Shown here in pieces: positions 36,100-43,885 of a DNA stretch of 64,000 nucleotides (position 1 is the stretch's first letter; each line of letters starts with the position of its first letter). The notes beneath the pieces are model-generated. The model saw only the letters and a list, made by a program, of their open reading frames with translations. It did no database searches and was not told where the DNA came from. The stretch comes from Sulfuriflexus sp. (GTDB lineage Bacteria > Pseudomonadota > Gammaproteobacteria > AKS1). Where the stretch lies: contig JAGLUW010000023.1 in the NCBI GenBank assembly GCA_023134145.1, positions 1 to 64,000 on the forward strand, given 5' to 3'. The position numbers and the translations under genes were made by a program.

Positions 36100-37200
36100 A
36101 TGGATTTCGAGAAAATATTAAAACAACTCACGAATTTTGGTGGCGATGAGGCTTGGGTGTACCAAGTGTTCATCGTTGTTTTTTGTGTTTTGCTGGCCAA
36201 TTTTATTTTAATGCGTGTTCTGACGCGTATTGGTAAGCGCTTTGAGAAAACCCAAAATGCCTGGGACGATGCCTTTCTTCAGGCATTACGAAAGCCATTA
36301 CGGTTACTCGTTTGGGTGGTGGGTTTATCTTTGGCCGCACAAATTGCCAAGGGTGTTTCCGATGCGGTTATCTTTAGTACGATCGCGCCGCTCAGAGATG
36401 TGGGTGTTATTGCGGCAGTAACGTGGTTTCTTATTCGTTTTATAAAAGTGGCTGAGAAAAACATTCTTGATGCTGGACGCACTGCGGGTAAAGAGGTTGA
36501 TAAAACGACTGCGGATGCCATTAGTCGTTTATTGCGCATCTCGGTTTTAATTACTTCAGCACTGGTGGCGATTCAAACATTAGGTTTTAGTATTTCTGGT
36601 GTATTGGCTTTCGGTGGGATCGGCGGCATTGCGATTGGTTTCGCGGCAAAAGATTTATTGTCGAACTTCTTCGGCGGGTTAATGATTTTTCTTGATCGAC
36701 CTTTTTCGGTTGGTGATTGGATACGTTCACCAGATAGAAATATCGAAGGCACGGTTGAAGCAATCGGTTGGCGGTTAACACGCATTCGCACGTTTAATAA
36801 ACGGCCACTTTATATTCCTAACTCTGTGTTTGCGAGTGTTGCGGTAGAAAACCCATCGCGTATGTCACATCGGCGTATTAAAGAAACCATCGGCATTCGC
36901 TATGATGATGTGGATAAGCTAGAAGACATCGTTACTGACATAAAGACGATGTTGCAAAATCATCCAGATATTGATTCATCACAGACCTTAATGGTGAATT
37001 TCAATAGCTATGCGCCATCATCACTAGATTTCTTTATTTACACTTTCACGAAGACAACCGTATGGACAGAGTTTCACGATGTAAAGCAGGACGTTTTATT
37101 GAAAATAAATGCTATTATTAGCGGCTATGGGGCTGAGATAGCCTTCCCGACATCGACTATACATATAGCAGATCCCGTGCCGGGTCAAAAAGCAGATTAA
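36100..37200 (+). CDS. MscS-family mechanosensitive channel
   Basis: A 366-residue small-conductance mechanosensitive channel homologue. About four N-terminal membrane helices precede the pore helix and the diagnostic GGIGGIAIGFAAKDLLSNFFGG, FLDRPFSVGDWI and the beta domain (EGTVEAIGWRLTRIRTFNKRPLYIPNS), then the C-terminal alpha/beta cap. It opens under hypo-osmotic shock to release solutes, fitting the salt-related genes at the left of the window (inference). It is 54 bp after nagZ. Confidence 0.94.
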   Translation: MDFEKILKQLTNFGGDEAWVYQVFIVVFCVLLANFILMRVLTRIGKRFEKTQNAWDDAFLQALRKPLRLLVWVVGLSLAAQIAKGVSDAVIFSTIAPLRDVGVIAAVTWFLIRFIKVAEKNILDAGRTAGKEVDKTTADAISRLLRISVLITSALVAIQTLGFSISGVLAFGGIGGIAIGFAAKDLLSNFFGGLMIFLDRPFSVGDWIRSPDRNIEGTVEAIGWRLTRIRTFNKRPLYIPNSVFASVAVENPSRMSHRRIKETIGIRYDDVDKLEDIVTDIKTMLQNHPDIDSSQTLMVNFNSYAPSSLDFFIYTFTKTTVWTEFHDVKQDVLLKINAIISGYGAEIAFPTSTIHIADPVPGQKAD

Positions 37201-37220
37201 GCAGAATTTTAGGAGTGAGT

Positions 37221-37496
37221 ATGAGTGACGAACAAGGCCAAGAAAACAGCGCCGATAAAGAGATGAAAGTATTGCGTGCAGTTAAAATGGTTATTACCAA
37301 CGTAATTAAAGACACTACGACGGAACCGGGTATGAAACATCCTCTTTCTAACGAAACGATTACTGATATTCGCCAGTGTTTAGGATTGATTACAGCGCGT
37401 GAGAATGAACTTTCACCCATGATGCACCGCCCACGTTTTACTGATGAGCCAGAAAAAGTGGTTGTGTCGTTAGCCACACCTAAAAAAGACAAATAA
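37221..37496 (+). CDS. Conserved hypothetical protein
   Basis: A 91-residue soluble, charged protein with no recognisable domain: acidic N-terminus, a middle helical section (VLRAVKMVITNVIKDTT) and HPLSNETITDIRQCLGLITARENEL. The start at 37221 has a strong AGGAG five bases upstream (37211-37215). It sits between an MscS channel and a phosphoribosyltransferase and its stop codon abuts the next start, so it is a real operon member. Function unknown. Confidence 0.8.
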   Translation: MSDEQGQENSADKEMKVLRAVKMVITNVIKDTTTEPGMKHPLSNETITDIRQCLGLITARENELSPMMHRPRFTDEPEKVVVSLATPKKDK

Positions 37497-38063
37497 TTGT
37501 CTGAATCTATTAAATTGAGTTCGAAAGAAGTGAGTGATGTACTTGCTTCGGCAGACTGTCTTTTTACAGCAGAAGAAGTTGATGCTGCAGTCGATATAAT
37601 GGCGAGTGAGATTACTGCAGAAATGGCTGATGAAATGCCATTGGTTTTATGTACGATGATTGGCGGTATTATTGCAACTGGAAAATTACTCGAACGTTTA
37701 AGTTTTCCTTTAACGATTGATTATATTCATGCCTCTCGTTATCGCGGTGCAATGGTCGGTGCTGAACTGTACTGGATCGCACGCCCAACAGAATCCCTGA
37801 AAGATCGCGTGGTGCTGATTGTTGATGATATTTTTGATGAGGGTTTAACCCTTGAAGCGCTTATTAAAGACTGTATGGCAGCCGGCGCGAAAAAAGTATA
37901 CTCAGCTATACTTGTAGAAAAAGATTGTCAGAAGGAATCAACATTAAAAGTTAATTTTAAAGGCCTAGTGGTACCCAATCGTTATGTGTTTGGTTGTGGT
38001 ATGGATTACAAAGGCTACTTGCGTAATGTCATGGGCATTTACGCAATACCTGAAACGGAATAA
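37497..38063 (+). CDS. Hypoxanthine-guanine phosphoribosyltransferase
   Basis: A 188-residue purine phosphoribosyltransferase that makes IMP or GMP from hypoxanthine or guanine and PRPP. The PRPP loop is VVLIVDDIFDEGLTLEAL (about residues 103-120), with DYIHASRYRG earlier and LVVPNRYVFGCGMDYKGYLRN at the C-terminus. The start is TTG directly after the preceding stop codon, with no Shine-Dalgarno; a GTG at 37530 is possible, but the family N-terminus favours the TTG. mtiP follows three bases later: the phosphorylase makes hypoxanthine and this enzyme recycles it. Confidence 0.9.
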   Translation: MSESIKLSSKEVSDVLASADCLFTAEEVDAAVDIMASEITAEMADEMPLVLCTMIGGIIATGKLLERLSFPLTIDYIHASRYRGAMVGAELYWIARPTESLKDRVVLIVDDIFDEGLTLEALIKDCMAAGAKKVYSAILVEKDCQKESTLKVNFKGLVVPNRYVFGCGMDYKGYLRNVMGIYAIPETE

Positions 38064-38066
38064 TTT

Positions 38067-38813
38067 ATGTCAAATATCGCAATTATTGGTGGTACCGGAC
38101 TTACCTCGATTAAGTCTTTAGAGATCACGCGTCGCGAAATGGTGAGCACACCTTATGGTGAGCCTTCTGGACCACTAACTCACGGCATGCTTTGTGGGCA
38201 TAACGTGGTGTTTCTTGCACGACATGGGTATGGTCATACTATTCCACCACACGATGTTAATTATCGCGCAAATATTTGGGCGTTAAAATCCATTGGCGTA
38301 GAAAATATTTTAGCAGTTGCGGCTGTTGGTGGTATCCGTGAAGATCTTGTTCCTGGTAAGTTGGTGATTCCAGATCAAATTATTGATTACACATGGTCGA
38401 GAGGTAACACCTTTTTTGATCGTGGAGAAGGACCTGTTAAGCATATTGATTTTACTTGGCCTTATTGTGAATCAATGCGTCAGCTTGCCATTGATGCTGC
38501 AAAACAAGCGGGTCTTGATGTGAGTGAAGGTGGTACTTATGCCGCAACGCAAGGACCACGGCTTGAAACCGCGGCGGAAGTAACGCGCCTTGAAAAAGAT
38601 GGTGCTGACATGGTTGGTATGACAGGCATGCCCGAGGCTGCATTGGCGAGAGAGTTAGAACTTTGTTACGCAAGTTGTGCGGTGGTAGCTAATCGCGCGG
38701 CAGGGAGAGGTGATGGTGAAATTACGATTGCTGAAATAGAAGAAAATCTTGTTAGTGGTATGCAACAAGTTGAAAAACTACTCGAAGTATTATTGCCCAC
38801 CTGTCGTATTTAA
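38067..38813 (+). CDS. mtiP: S-methyl-5'-thioinosine phosphorylase
   Basis: A 248-residue nucleoside phosphorylase of the MTAP/PNP family. Motifs: IAIIGGTGLT, FLARHGYGHTIPPHDVNYRAN, TQGPRLETAAEV and VGMTGMPEAALARELEL. The overall pattern is that of Pseudomonas methylthioinosine phosphorylase (PA3004 type), which splits methylthioinosine into hypoxanthine and methylthioribose 1-phosphate, rather than MTA phosphorylase; a linked MTA deaminase (mtaD) supports this. It follows the phosphoribosyltransferase gene after three bases. Its last 24 bp overlap the convergent csiV. Confidence 0.9.
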   Translation: MSNIAIIGGTGLTSIKSLEITRREMVSTPYGEPSGPLTHGMLCGHNVVFLARHGYGHTIPPHDVNYRANIWALKSIGVENILAVAAVGGIREDLVPGKLVIPDQIIDYTWSRGNTFFDRGEGPVKHIDFTWPYCESMRQLAIDAAKQAGLDVSEGGTYAATQGPRLETAAEVTRLEKDGADMVGMTGMPEAALARELELCYASCAVVANRAAGRGDGEITIAEIEENLVSGMQQVEKLLEVLLPTCRI

Positions 38814-39692
38814 TGGCAGAGCAGGGGGCTCTACAACCTCTTCGATAATTCGTTTAACAGGAATAATAGTTGCGACAACCCCGAAGTAAGGGTGATCGAA
38901 TACATGCACTTCGGTACTGCGCATTCTGCGCGATTGCCTTAATTCAAATGTATCAATAATAATTTCATCAGGCTTCTGCAGTGCGATTTGCTCGGCAAGA
39001 TAAACATCGGGATTGTAATAGCGAATATTTAAAGCCATGTGCAAGTATCTTGATAAGCTAACTTTTACGGATCCATTAATACGTGCAGGTATTTCCTCAA
39101 CAACAAAACCATTTTCATCAATCAGAGGTTCAAGTGGAGCAATAAGCTCTTCTGTTGGTGAGTTAAGCACTAGTTCACCTTGTGGTGTAAGCGTTGTCGG
39201 AATGGTTTCGTCTGGTTCGTTAGATATCTCTTGTTTGTCGGTTAGATGCACTGCTTCTGCTTCATGACGTTGCTTAACCGGTTGCTGCCAACCTTGTAAT
39301 GTGATGATGCGATAGTTTCCCGCTTGAGTAAGTTTTCCTGCTGTTTCGGCAAGAGTTAAATTTTCAGGAGGGAGTTGTTGAAACGCGTCGATTGTATTGT
39401 TAAAGGCATCTGTAGTGTTAATCGTATTGGTTGCATCAAGCGCACTTGAATCTGTAATAGGCGCGAGTTCGATCAATGATTCAAATTTATTTTCACCCAG
39501 TGTTGCTGGCCAACTTTCATTAGCAACGGCATGTTCAATCGGTTCATAAACAAGCACTTCAATTTGATACCAGGTTTCGTATTGAGGTTCAGTCGTCGCT
39601 GGCTCAATGGGCTCAACAGCATGCAATGGCAGGATTACAGCGAAAACGCTGATGAGTGCAAGCAGTGGTAAAAGTCGATTTCTATTCGTCAT
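38790..39692 (-). CDS. csiV: CsiV-family periplasmic protein
   Basis: A 300-residue exported protein with a signal peptide (RLLPLLALISVFAVILPLHA), then WYQIEVLVYEP and a C-terminal RYLHMALNIRYYNP ... RRMRSTEVHVFDHPYFGVVATIIPV segment typical of CsiV, a peptidoglycan-binding protein linked in Vibrio to protection against D-amino-acid stress through LpoA. The middle (about 90-210) is low-complexity and acidic. The frame is open to 39764 inside mfd; Met at 39692 is chosen because it leads directly into the signal peptide. The neighbourhood mfd-csiV is common in gammaproteobacteria. Confidence 0.85.
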   Translation of the reverse strand: MTNRNRLLPLLALISVFAVILPLHAVEPIEPATTEPQYETWYQIEVLVYEPIEHAVANESWPATLGENKFESLIELAPITDSSALDATNTINTTDAFNNTIDAFQQLPPENLTLAETAGKLTQAGNYRIITLQGWQQPVKQRHEAEAVHLTDKQEISNEPDETIPTTLTPQGELVLNSPTEELIAPLEPLIDENGFVVEEIPARINGSVKVSLSRYLHMALNIRYYNPDVYLAEQIALQKPDEIIIDTFELRQSRRMRSTEVHVFDHPYFGVVATIIPVKRIIEEVVEPPALPLNTTGGQ

Positions 39693-39699
39693 AGCGTCA

Positions 39700-42600
39700 T
39701 TATGCCGCAACATGGTTGCGTAGGGTATCCAAAACTTTCTCAATTGAGTCGGCTCGATCTCCATCAGGGAGTAAGTCAGTTATACGCAGGGTCTTTTTGC
39801 CGTCAAAATTATAGCGTCGGCTCTGTATTTGTATCATTTTAATCAGCTGCGTCGTATTAATATTAGGTGCATCATCAAAGATAATCCGTGCACCGTCGAC
39901 ACTCGCATCAATTTTATTAACGCCCATTGGCGTTGCTAATAGACGCAGTTCAGTAACCCTGAATAGTGTTTTAACAGCATTAGGCAGTAGACCAAAGCGA
40001 TCAATCATTTCTACCTGTAACTCGCGTAATTCTTCATTATCAGCGGCATTGGCAATACGTTTGTACATAATCAGGCGCAAATGCACATCGGCGAGGTATT
40101 CATCTGGAATGAGGGCTGGCATATGCAAGTTAATCTCAGTGCCGCTGTGTAACGGTTTATCGAGATTTGGCTCTTTACCTTCTTTGAGTGCTTGCACAGC
40201 ACGATCAAGTAGTTCGGTGTACATGGTAAAACCAATTTCATGTATTTGACCACTTTGGCCGTCGCCGAGCAATTCACCTGCGCCACGTATTTCCAAATCA
40301 TGATTTGCGAGCATGAAGCCGGTGCCTAATTCTTCAAGTGACTCTATAGCTTCAAGACGTTTTATCGCATCTTTACTCATACTGCGGCGTTCAGGTCGAA
40401 TTAAATAAGCATAGGCGCGATGATGTGAGCGTCCAACACGGCCACGAAGTTGATAGAGTTGTGCGAGTCCAAAACGATCAGCACGGTTCATAATAATGGT
40501 ATTGGCGCTTGGCACATCAATGCCGGTTTCAATAATGGTTGTACACAACAGCACGTTGAAGCGTTGATGATAGAAGTCGAGCATGACATGTTCTAATTCG
40601 CGTTCACGCATTTGGCCATGCGCAACTCGAATCGTTGCTTCTGGCACAAGTTCTTCAAGTTGTTTCTTCATCTTCTCAATGTTTTTCACTTCATTGTGTA
40701 AGAAATAAACTTGGCCGCCACGGCGTATCTCACGAATGAAGGCTTCTTTAAGTAGCCCATCATCCCATTCGCGAACAAAGGTCTTAATGGAAAGACGATT
40801 AGCAGGAGGCGTTGCAATGATCGACATGTCACGAATCTGTGATAAGGCCATATTCAATGTTCTGGGTATTGGCGTGGCAGTTAAAGTCAATACGTCTACT
40901 TCAGAGCGTAATGATTTAAAACGTTCTTTTTGACGCACGCCGAAACGATGCTCTTCATCAATAATGACGAGACCAAGATTTTTAAACTTGATATCGTTCT
41001 GTAATAATTTATGTGTGCCAATAACAATATCAACTTTACCATTGGCAAGATCGGTTATCGATTTGTCGAGTTCTTTGCCAGTCCGGAAACGTGATAAAAC
41101 TTCAACACGTACAGGCCAATCTGCAAAGCGATCTTTGAAATTTTCATAATGTTGTTGTGCGAGTAGAGTGGTAGGCACGAGCACAGCAACTTGCTTGGTC
41201 GCTTGTGTAGCTAAGAAAGTCGCACGCATTGCAACTTCGGTTTTGCCAAAACCTACATCGCCACAAATAAGTCGATCCATTGGCTGGTCACGAGTCATGT
41301 CGTGAATTACATCGGCAATAGCTGTTTCTTGATCTTGTGTTTCTTCATAGGGGAAACTGCCGGTAAAGGAATTATACAGTTCATCGGGAGCAGGGTAGGC
41401 AAAGCCTTTGCGTGCAGCACGACGCGCATAGATATCAAGTAATTCAGCAGCAACATCGCGTGCCTTTTCTGCTGCACGTTTTTTAGCCTTGCCCCATATT
41501 TCGGAGCCGAGTCTATGCAGTGGTGCTGTTTCAGGTGAGCTGCCGGTGTAACGGCTAATAAGATGCAGCGCAGAAACAGGTACATAAAGCTTATCGTTAC
41601 TGGAGTACTCAAGTGTCAGGAATTCTTGCTTAATATTGCCGACATCAAGTATTTGTAATCCGAGATAACGTCCAACACCATGCTCTTCATGCACAACAGG
41701 TGCACCGATATTAAGCTCGGTGAGGTTGCGTATAACAGCATCGTTGTCTTGTGAGGAACGTTTACGTCGTCGCGTTTGTCGAACTTGTTCACCAAATATC
41801 TGCGCTTCACAAATAATTGCAAGACGAGGGTCTTCAAGTAGCAAACCATGTTCAAGTGGTGCAACGGTGATTGCAAGAGGTGCATCTATTCCAATGAAGC
41901 TATTCCAATCATCCGTAACTGTTGGTGAGATGGAATACTCACGCAAGGTGTCAAGAATCAGTTCCCTGCGCCCAGGTGACTCGGCAGCAATTAAGATTCG
42001 ACCGTTAAATTTGGCAATAAATTCTTTTATTAATTTTGCAGGATCGCTAGCGCGGGCATTAAGTGCCAGTGATGTGCTTGCGGATGTTGCAAAATTATCT
42101 ATGTTATCGCCCGCATCCAATTCAAAATGTTGTAGTTTGATATGTTTAAATTTATTTATTTCTTGTTCAATGGTGTTGCAATCAAGAAATAATGAATCGG
42201 GTTTTAATATTGGACGTTCAAGATCATCGCAGCGTTGTTCATAGCGTTGCTGTGCTTCATCATGAAAATGTTGTGCCGCATCGTTAGTGTCATTAATTGA
42301 TATGAATAGGCAGTCTTTGGGCAGGTAACTAAACAGGCTATCCATTTCATCAAAAAACAAGGGTAAATAGTATTCGATACCGGCCGATGAAATGCCTTGG
42401 CTTACATCTCTGTATAAAGGAGCTGAATTTGGATTAACGTCAAAGCTGCTACGAAAGGTTTGACGAAATTTATTAATGCTTTCTTCATCTAGCGGGAATT
42501 CACGTGCAGGTAATAGTCGAATTTCATCCACTTTCTCGAGAGAACGTTGTGATTCTGGTTCGAAATAACTAATAGATTCTATTTCGTCATCAAACAGATC

Positions 42601-43164
42601 GATCCGATATGGAAGTTTGCTTCCCATTGGATAGAGATCGATAAGATTACCGCGCACCGCAAAGTCACCATGATCTTGTACTTGTGGAACGCAGAGATAA
42701 CCGGCCTGTTCTAATTTTTTACGTAAGGCATCAATGTCTAGTTTCTCACCAACATCCAACAGCAAGCTATTTTTTTCTATATAGCCGCGCGGTGTTAGCC
42801 GCTGCATGAGTGTTTCTACGGGTAAAAGGACAACGCCATGGCTTAGTTCGGGCAACTTATAAAGTGTTTCTAGCCGCTGCGAGATAATGTCTTGATGAGG
42901 TGAGAAAACGTCATAGGGCAGGGTTTCCCAGTCGGGGAATAGATACACCTCATCTTTATCCTGCATGAACACTTGTAAGGCTTGCTGGAGTTGCAAGCAT
43001 TCTGTGGTATCACGGGTAACGACGACGACGGGGCCTTTATTGCGTCTTGCTGCCTGTGCGACAGCGAGTGCTGTACTGCTACCGTATAAGCGTCCCCATT
43101 GTCGTGGTTCGCCTATTTTTGTTGGTAAGGGTGGCTGAAATAGACTTTTGTATTCAAATTCCAT
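39700..43164 (-). CDS. mfd: Transcription-repair coupling factor Mfd
   Basis: A 1154-residue Mfd (E. coli 1148) that removes stalled RNA polymerase and recruits UvrA. In order: UvrB-homology region (VVVVTRDTTECLQLQQAL, YLFPDWETLPYD), polymerase-interaction CarD-like domain (GAPVVHEEHGVGRYLGLQ, about 485), helicase modules with Walker A CGDVGFGKTEVAMR, DEEHRFG, LTATPIPRTL and QLRGRVGRSHHRAYAYL, and the C-terminal UvrA-binding-inhibitory domain. The start has no Shine-Dalgarno, and a TATAAT box 16 bases upstream implies a leader of only about nine bases. csiV starts seven bases after its stop codon. Confidence 0.97.
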   Translation of the reverse strand: MEFEYKSLFQPPLPTKIGEPRQWGRLYGSSTALAVAQAARRNKGPVVVVTRDTTECLQLQQALQVFMQDKDEVYLFPDWETLPYDVFSPHQDIISQRLETLYKLPELSHGVVLLPVETLMQRLTPRGYIEKNSLLLDVGEKLDIDALRKKLEQAGYLCVPQVQDHGDFAVRGNLIDLYPMGSKLPYRIDLFDDEIESISYFEPESQRSLEKVDEIRLLPAREFPLDEESINKFRQTFRSSFDVNPNSAPLYRDVSQGISSAGIEYYLPLFFDEMDSLFSYLPKDCLFISINDTNDAAQHFHDEAQQRYEQRCDDLERPILKPDSLFLDCNTIEQEINKFKHIKLQHFELDAGDNIDNFATSASTSLALNARASDPAKLIKEFIAKFNGRILIAAESPGRRELILDTLREYSISPTVTDDWNSFIGIDAPLAITVAPLEHGLLLEDPRLAIICEAQIFGEQVRQTRRRKRSSQDNDAVIRNLTELNIGAPVVHEEHGVGRYLGLQILDVGNIKQEFLTLEYSSNDKLYVPVSALHLISRYTGSSPETAPLHRLGSEIWGKAKKRAAEKARDVAAELLDIYARRAARKGFAYPAPDELYNSFTGSFPYEETQDQETAIADVIHDMTRDQPMDRLICGDVGFGKTEVAMRATFLATQATKQVAVLVPTTLLAQQHYENFKDRFADWPVRVEVLSRFRTGKELDKSITDLANGKVDIVIGTHKLLQNDIKFKNLGLVIIDEEHRFGVRQKERFKSLRSEVDVLTLTATPIPRTLNMALSQIRDMSIIATPPANRLSIKTFVREWDDGLLKEAFIREIRRGGQVYFLHNEVKNIEKMKKQLEELVPEATIRVAHGQMRERELEHVMLDFYHQRFNVLLCTTIIETGIDVPSANTIIMNRADRFGLAQLYQLRGRVGRSHHRAYAYLIRPERRSMSKDAIKRLEAIESLEELGTGFMLANHDLEIRGAGELLGDGQSGQIHEIGFTMYTELLDRAVQALKEGKEPNLDKPLHSGTEINLHMPALIPDEYLADVHLRLIMYKRIANAADNEELRELQVEMIDRFGLLPNAVKTLFRVTELRLLATPMGVNKIDASVDGARIIFDDAPNINTTQLIKMIQIQSRRYNFDGKKTLRITDLLPDGDRADSIEKVLDTLRNHVAA

Positions 43165-43179
43165 GCTATAAATACTTTA

Positions 43180-43185
43180 ATTATA
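43180..43185 (-). promoter_or_regulatory. mfd promoter -10 box (TATAAT)
   Basis: Consensus TATAAT on the minus strand, 15 bases before the mfd ATG; predicted transcription start about 43173. The -35 match is poor. Confidence 0.45.
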
Positions 43186-43223
43186 TCTCGTAATATATTA
43201 ATAAATAACAACTTTATACAATA

Positions 43224-43253
43224 TTGACAAAGCACCATATTAACAAACATACT
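43224..43253 (+). promoter_or_regulatory. tetR promoter (TTGACA / CATACT)
   Basis: A perfect -35 TTGACA at 43224-43229 and, 18 bases later, CATACT at 43248-43253 (four of six). The predicted transcription start is about 43260, at the ATG of the tetR gene, with no Shine-Dalgarno between: a leaderless mRNA is predicted. Confidence 0.6.
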
Positions 43254-43265
43254 GTTCGGTATGTT
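43246..43265. promoter_or_regulatory. TetR-type operator over the -10 box and start codon
   Basis: AACATAC-TGTTCG-GTATGTT is a perfect 7-6-7 palindrome of the kind bound by TetR/AcrR-family repressors. It overlaps the -10 box and the ATG of the tetR gene, so binding would block both promoter and start: autorepression of the whole export operon is predicted. Confidence 0.7.
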
Positions 43266-43884
43266 AAAACAACGCAACGCAGACCAATCTCGCCATGAAT
43301 TACTTGAAGCGGCGAGCAAGGAAATCCATCAATTCGGCTTTCATGCCGCGAGTATTAGCCGCATTCTTGAGAATACGTCGCTAACTCGAGGCGCATTGTA
43401 CCATCACTTTCCCAGCAAACTAGAATTAGGCTATGCGGTTATTGATGAGTTATTTGGAGGTTATTTACGACAATTATGGCTTGAGCCACTCTTAAAAATA
43501 GGTGATCCAATAGAAATAATTGAAAACTCTTTAAATGACACTTACGCGATTCACGGACAAGAGTTAATAAGTTATGGATGTCCTTTAAATAATTTGTCGC
43601 AAGAGATGTCAGCGATTGACGAAGGGTTTAGAGAGCGGATTAATGCGCAATATGAAAAATGGCAAGACGCATTAAGTTTGGCATTACAGGGAGGTCAAGA
43701 GACCGGAACTGTACGCAAAGATATAAATGCGGCAGAAGTGGCAATATTCATAGTTGCTTCAATAGAAGGATGTATTGGTTTGGCGAAAAATAATAAATCA
43801 CAAGCCACATTAGATAGCTGCACCAGGATTTTGTTAGATTACCTATATGGATTAAGGGTAGTGCCTCAAGCAGGGAGAAGCTGA
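43261..43884 (+). CDS. TetR/AcrR-family repressor
   Basis: A 207-residue TetR-family regulator. The N-terminal helix-turn-helix is FGFHAASISRILENTSLTR followed by GALYHHFPSKLELGYAVI (about residues 20-60); the C-terminal helical ligand domain carries CPLNNLSQEMSA. It sits in front of the MMPL pump gene (one base between stop and start), so it most likely controls it and the two genes after. The palindrome over its own start codon supports autoregulation. The ligand is unknown, probably the exported compound or a related lipid-like molecule (inference). Confidence 0.92.
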   Translation: MLKQRNADQSRHELLEAASKEIHQFGFHAASISRILENTSLTRGALYHHFPSKLELGYAVIDELFGGYLRQLWLEPLLKIGDPIEIIENSLNDTYAIHGQELISYGCPLNNLSQEMSAIDEGFRERINAQYEKWQDALSLALQGGQETGTVRKDINAAEVAIFIVASIEGCIGLAKNNKSQATLDSCTRILLDYLYGLRVVPQAGRS

Positions 43885-43885
43885 G

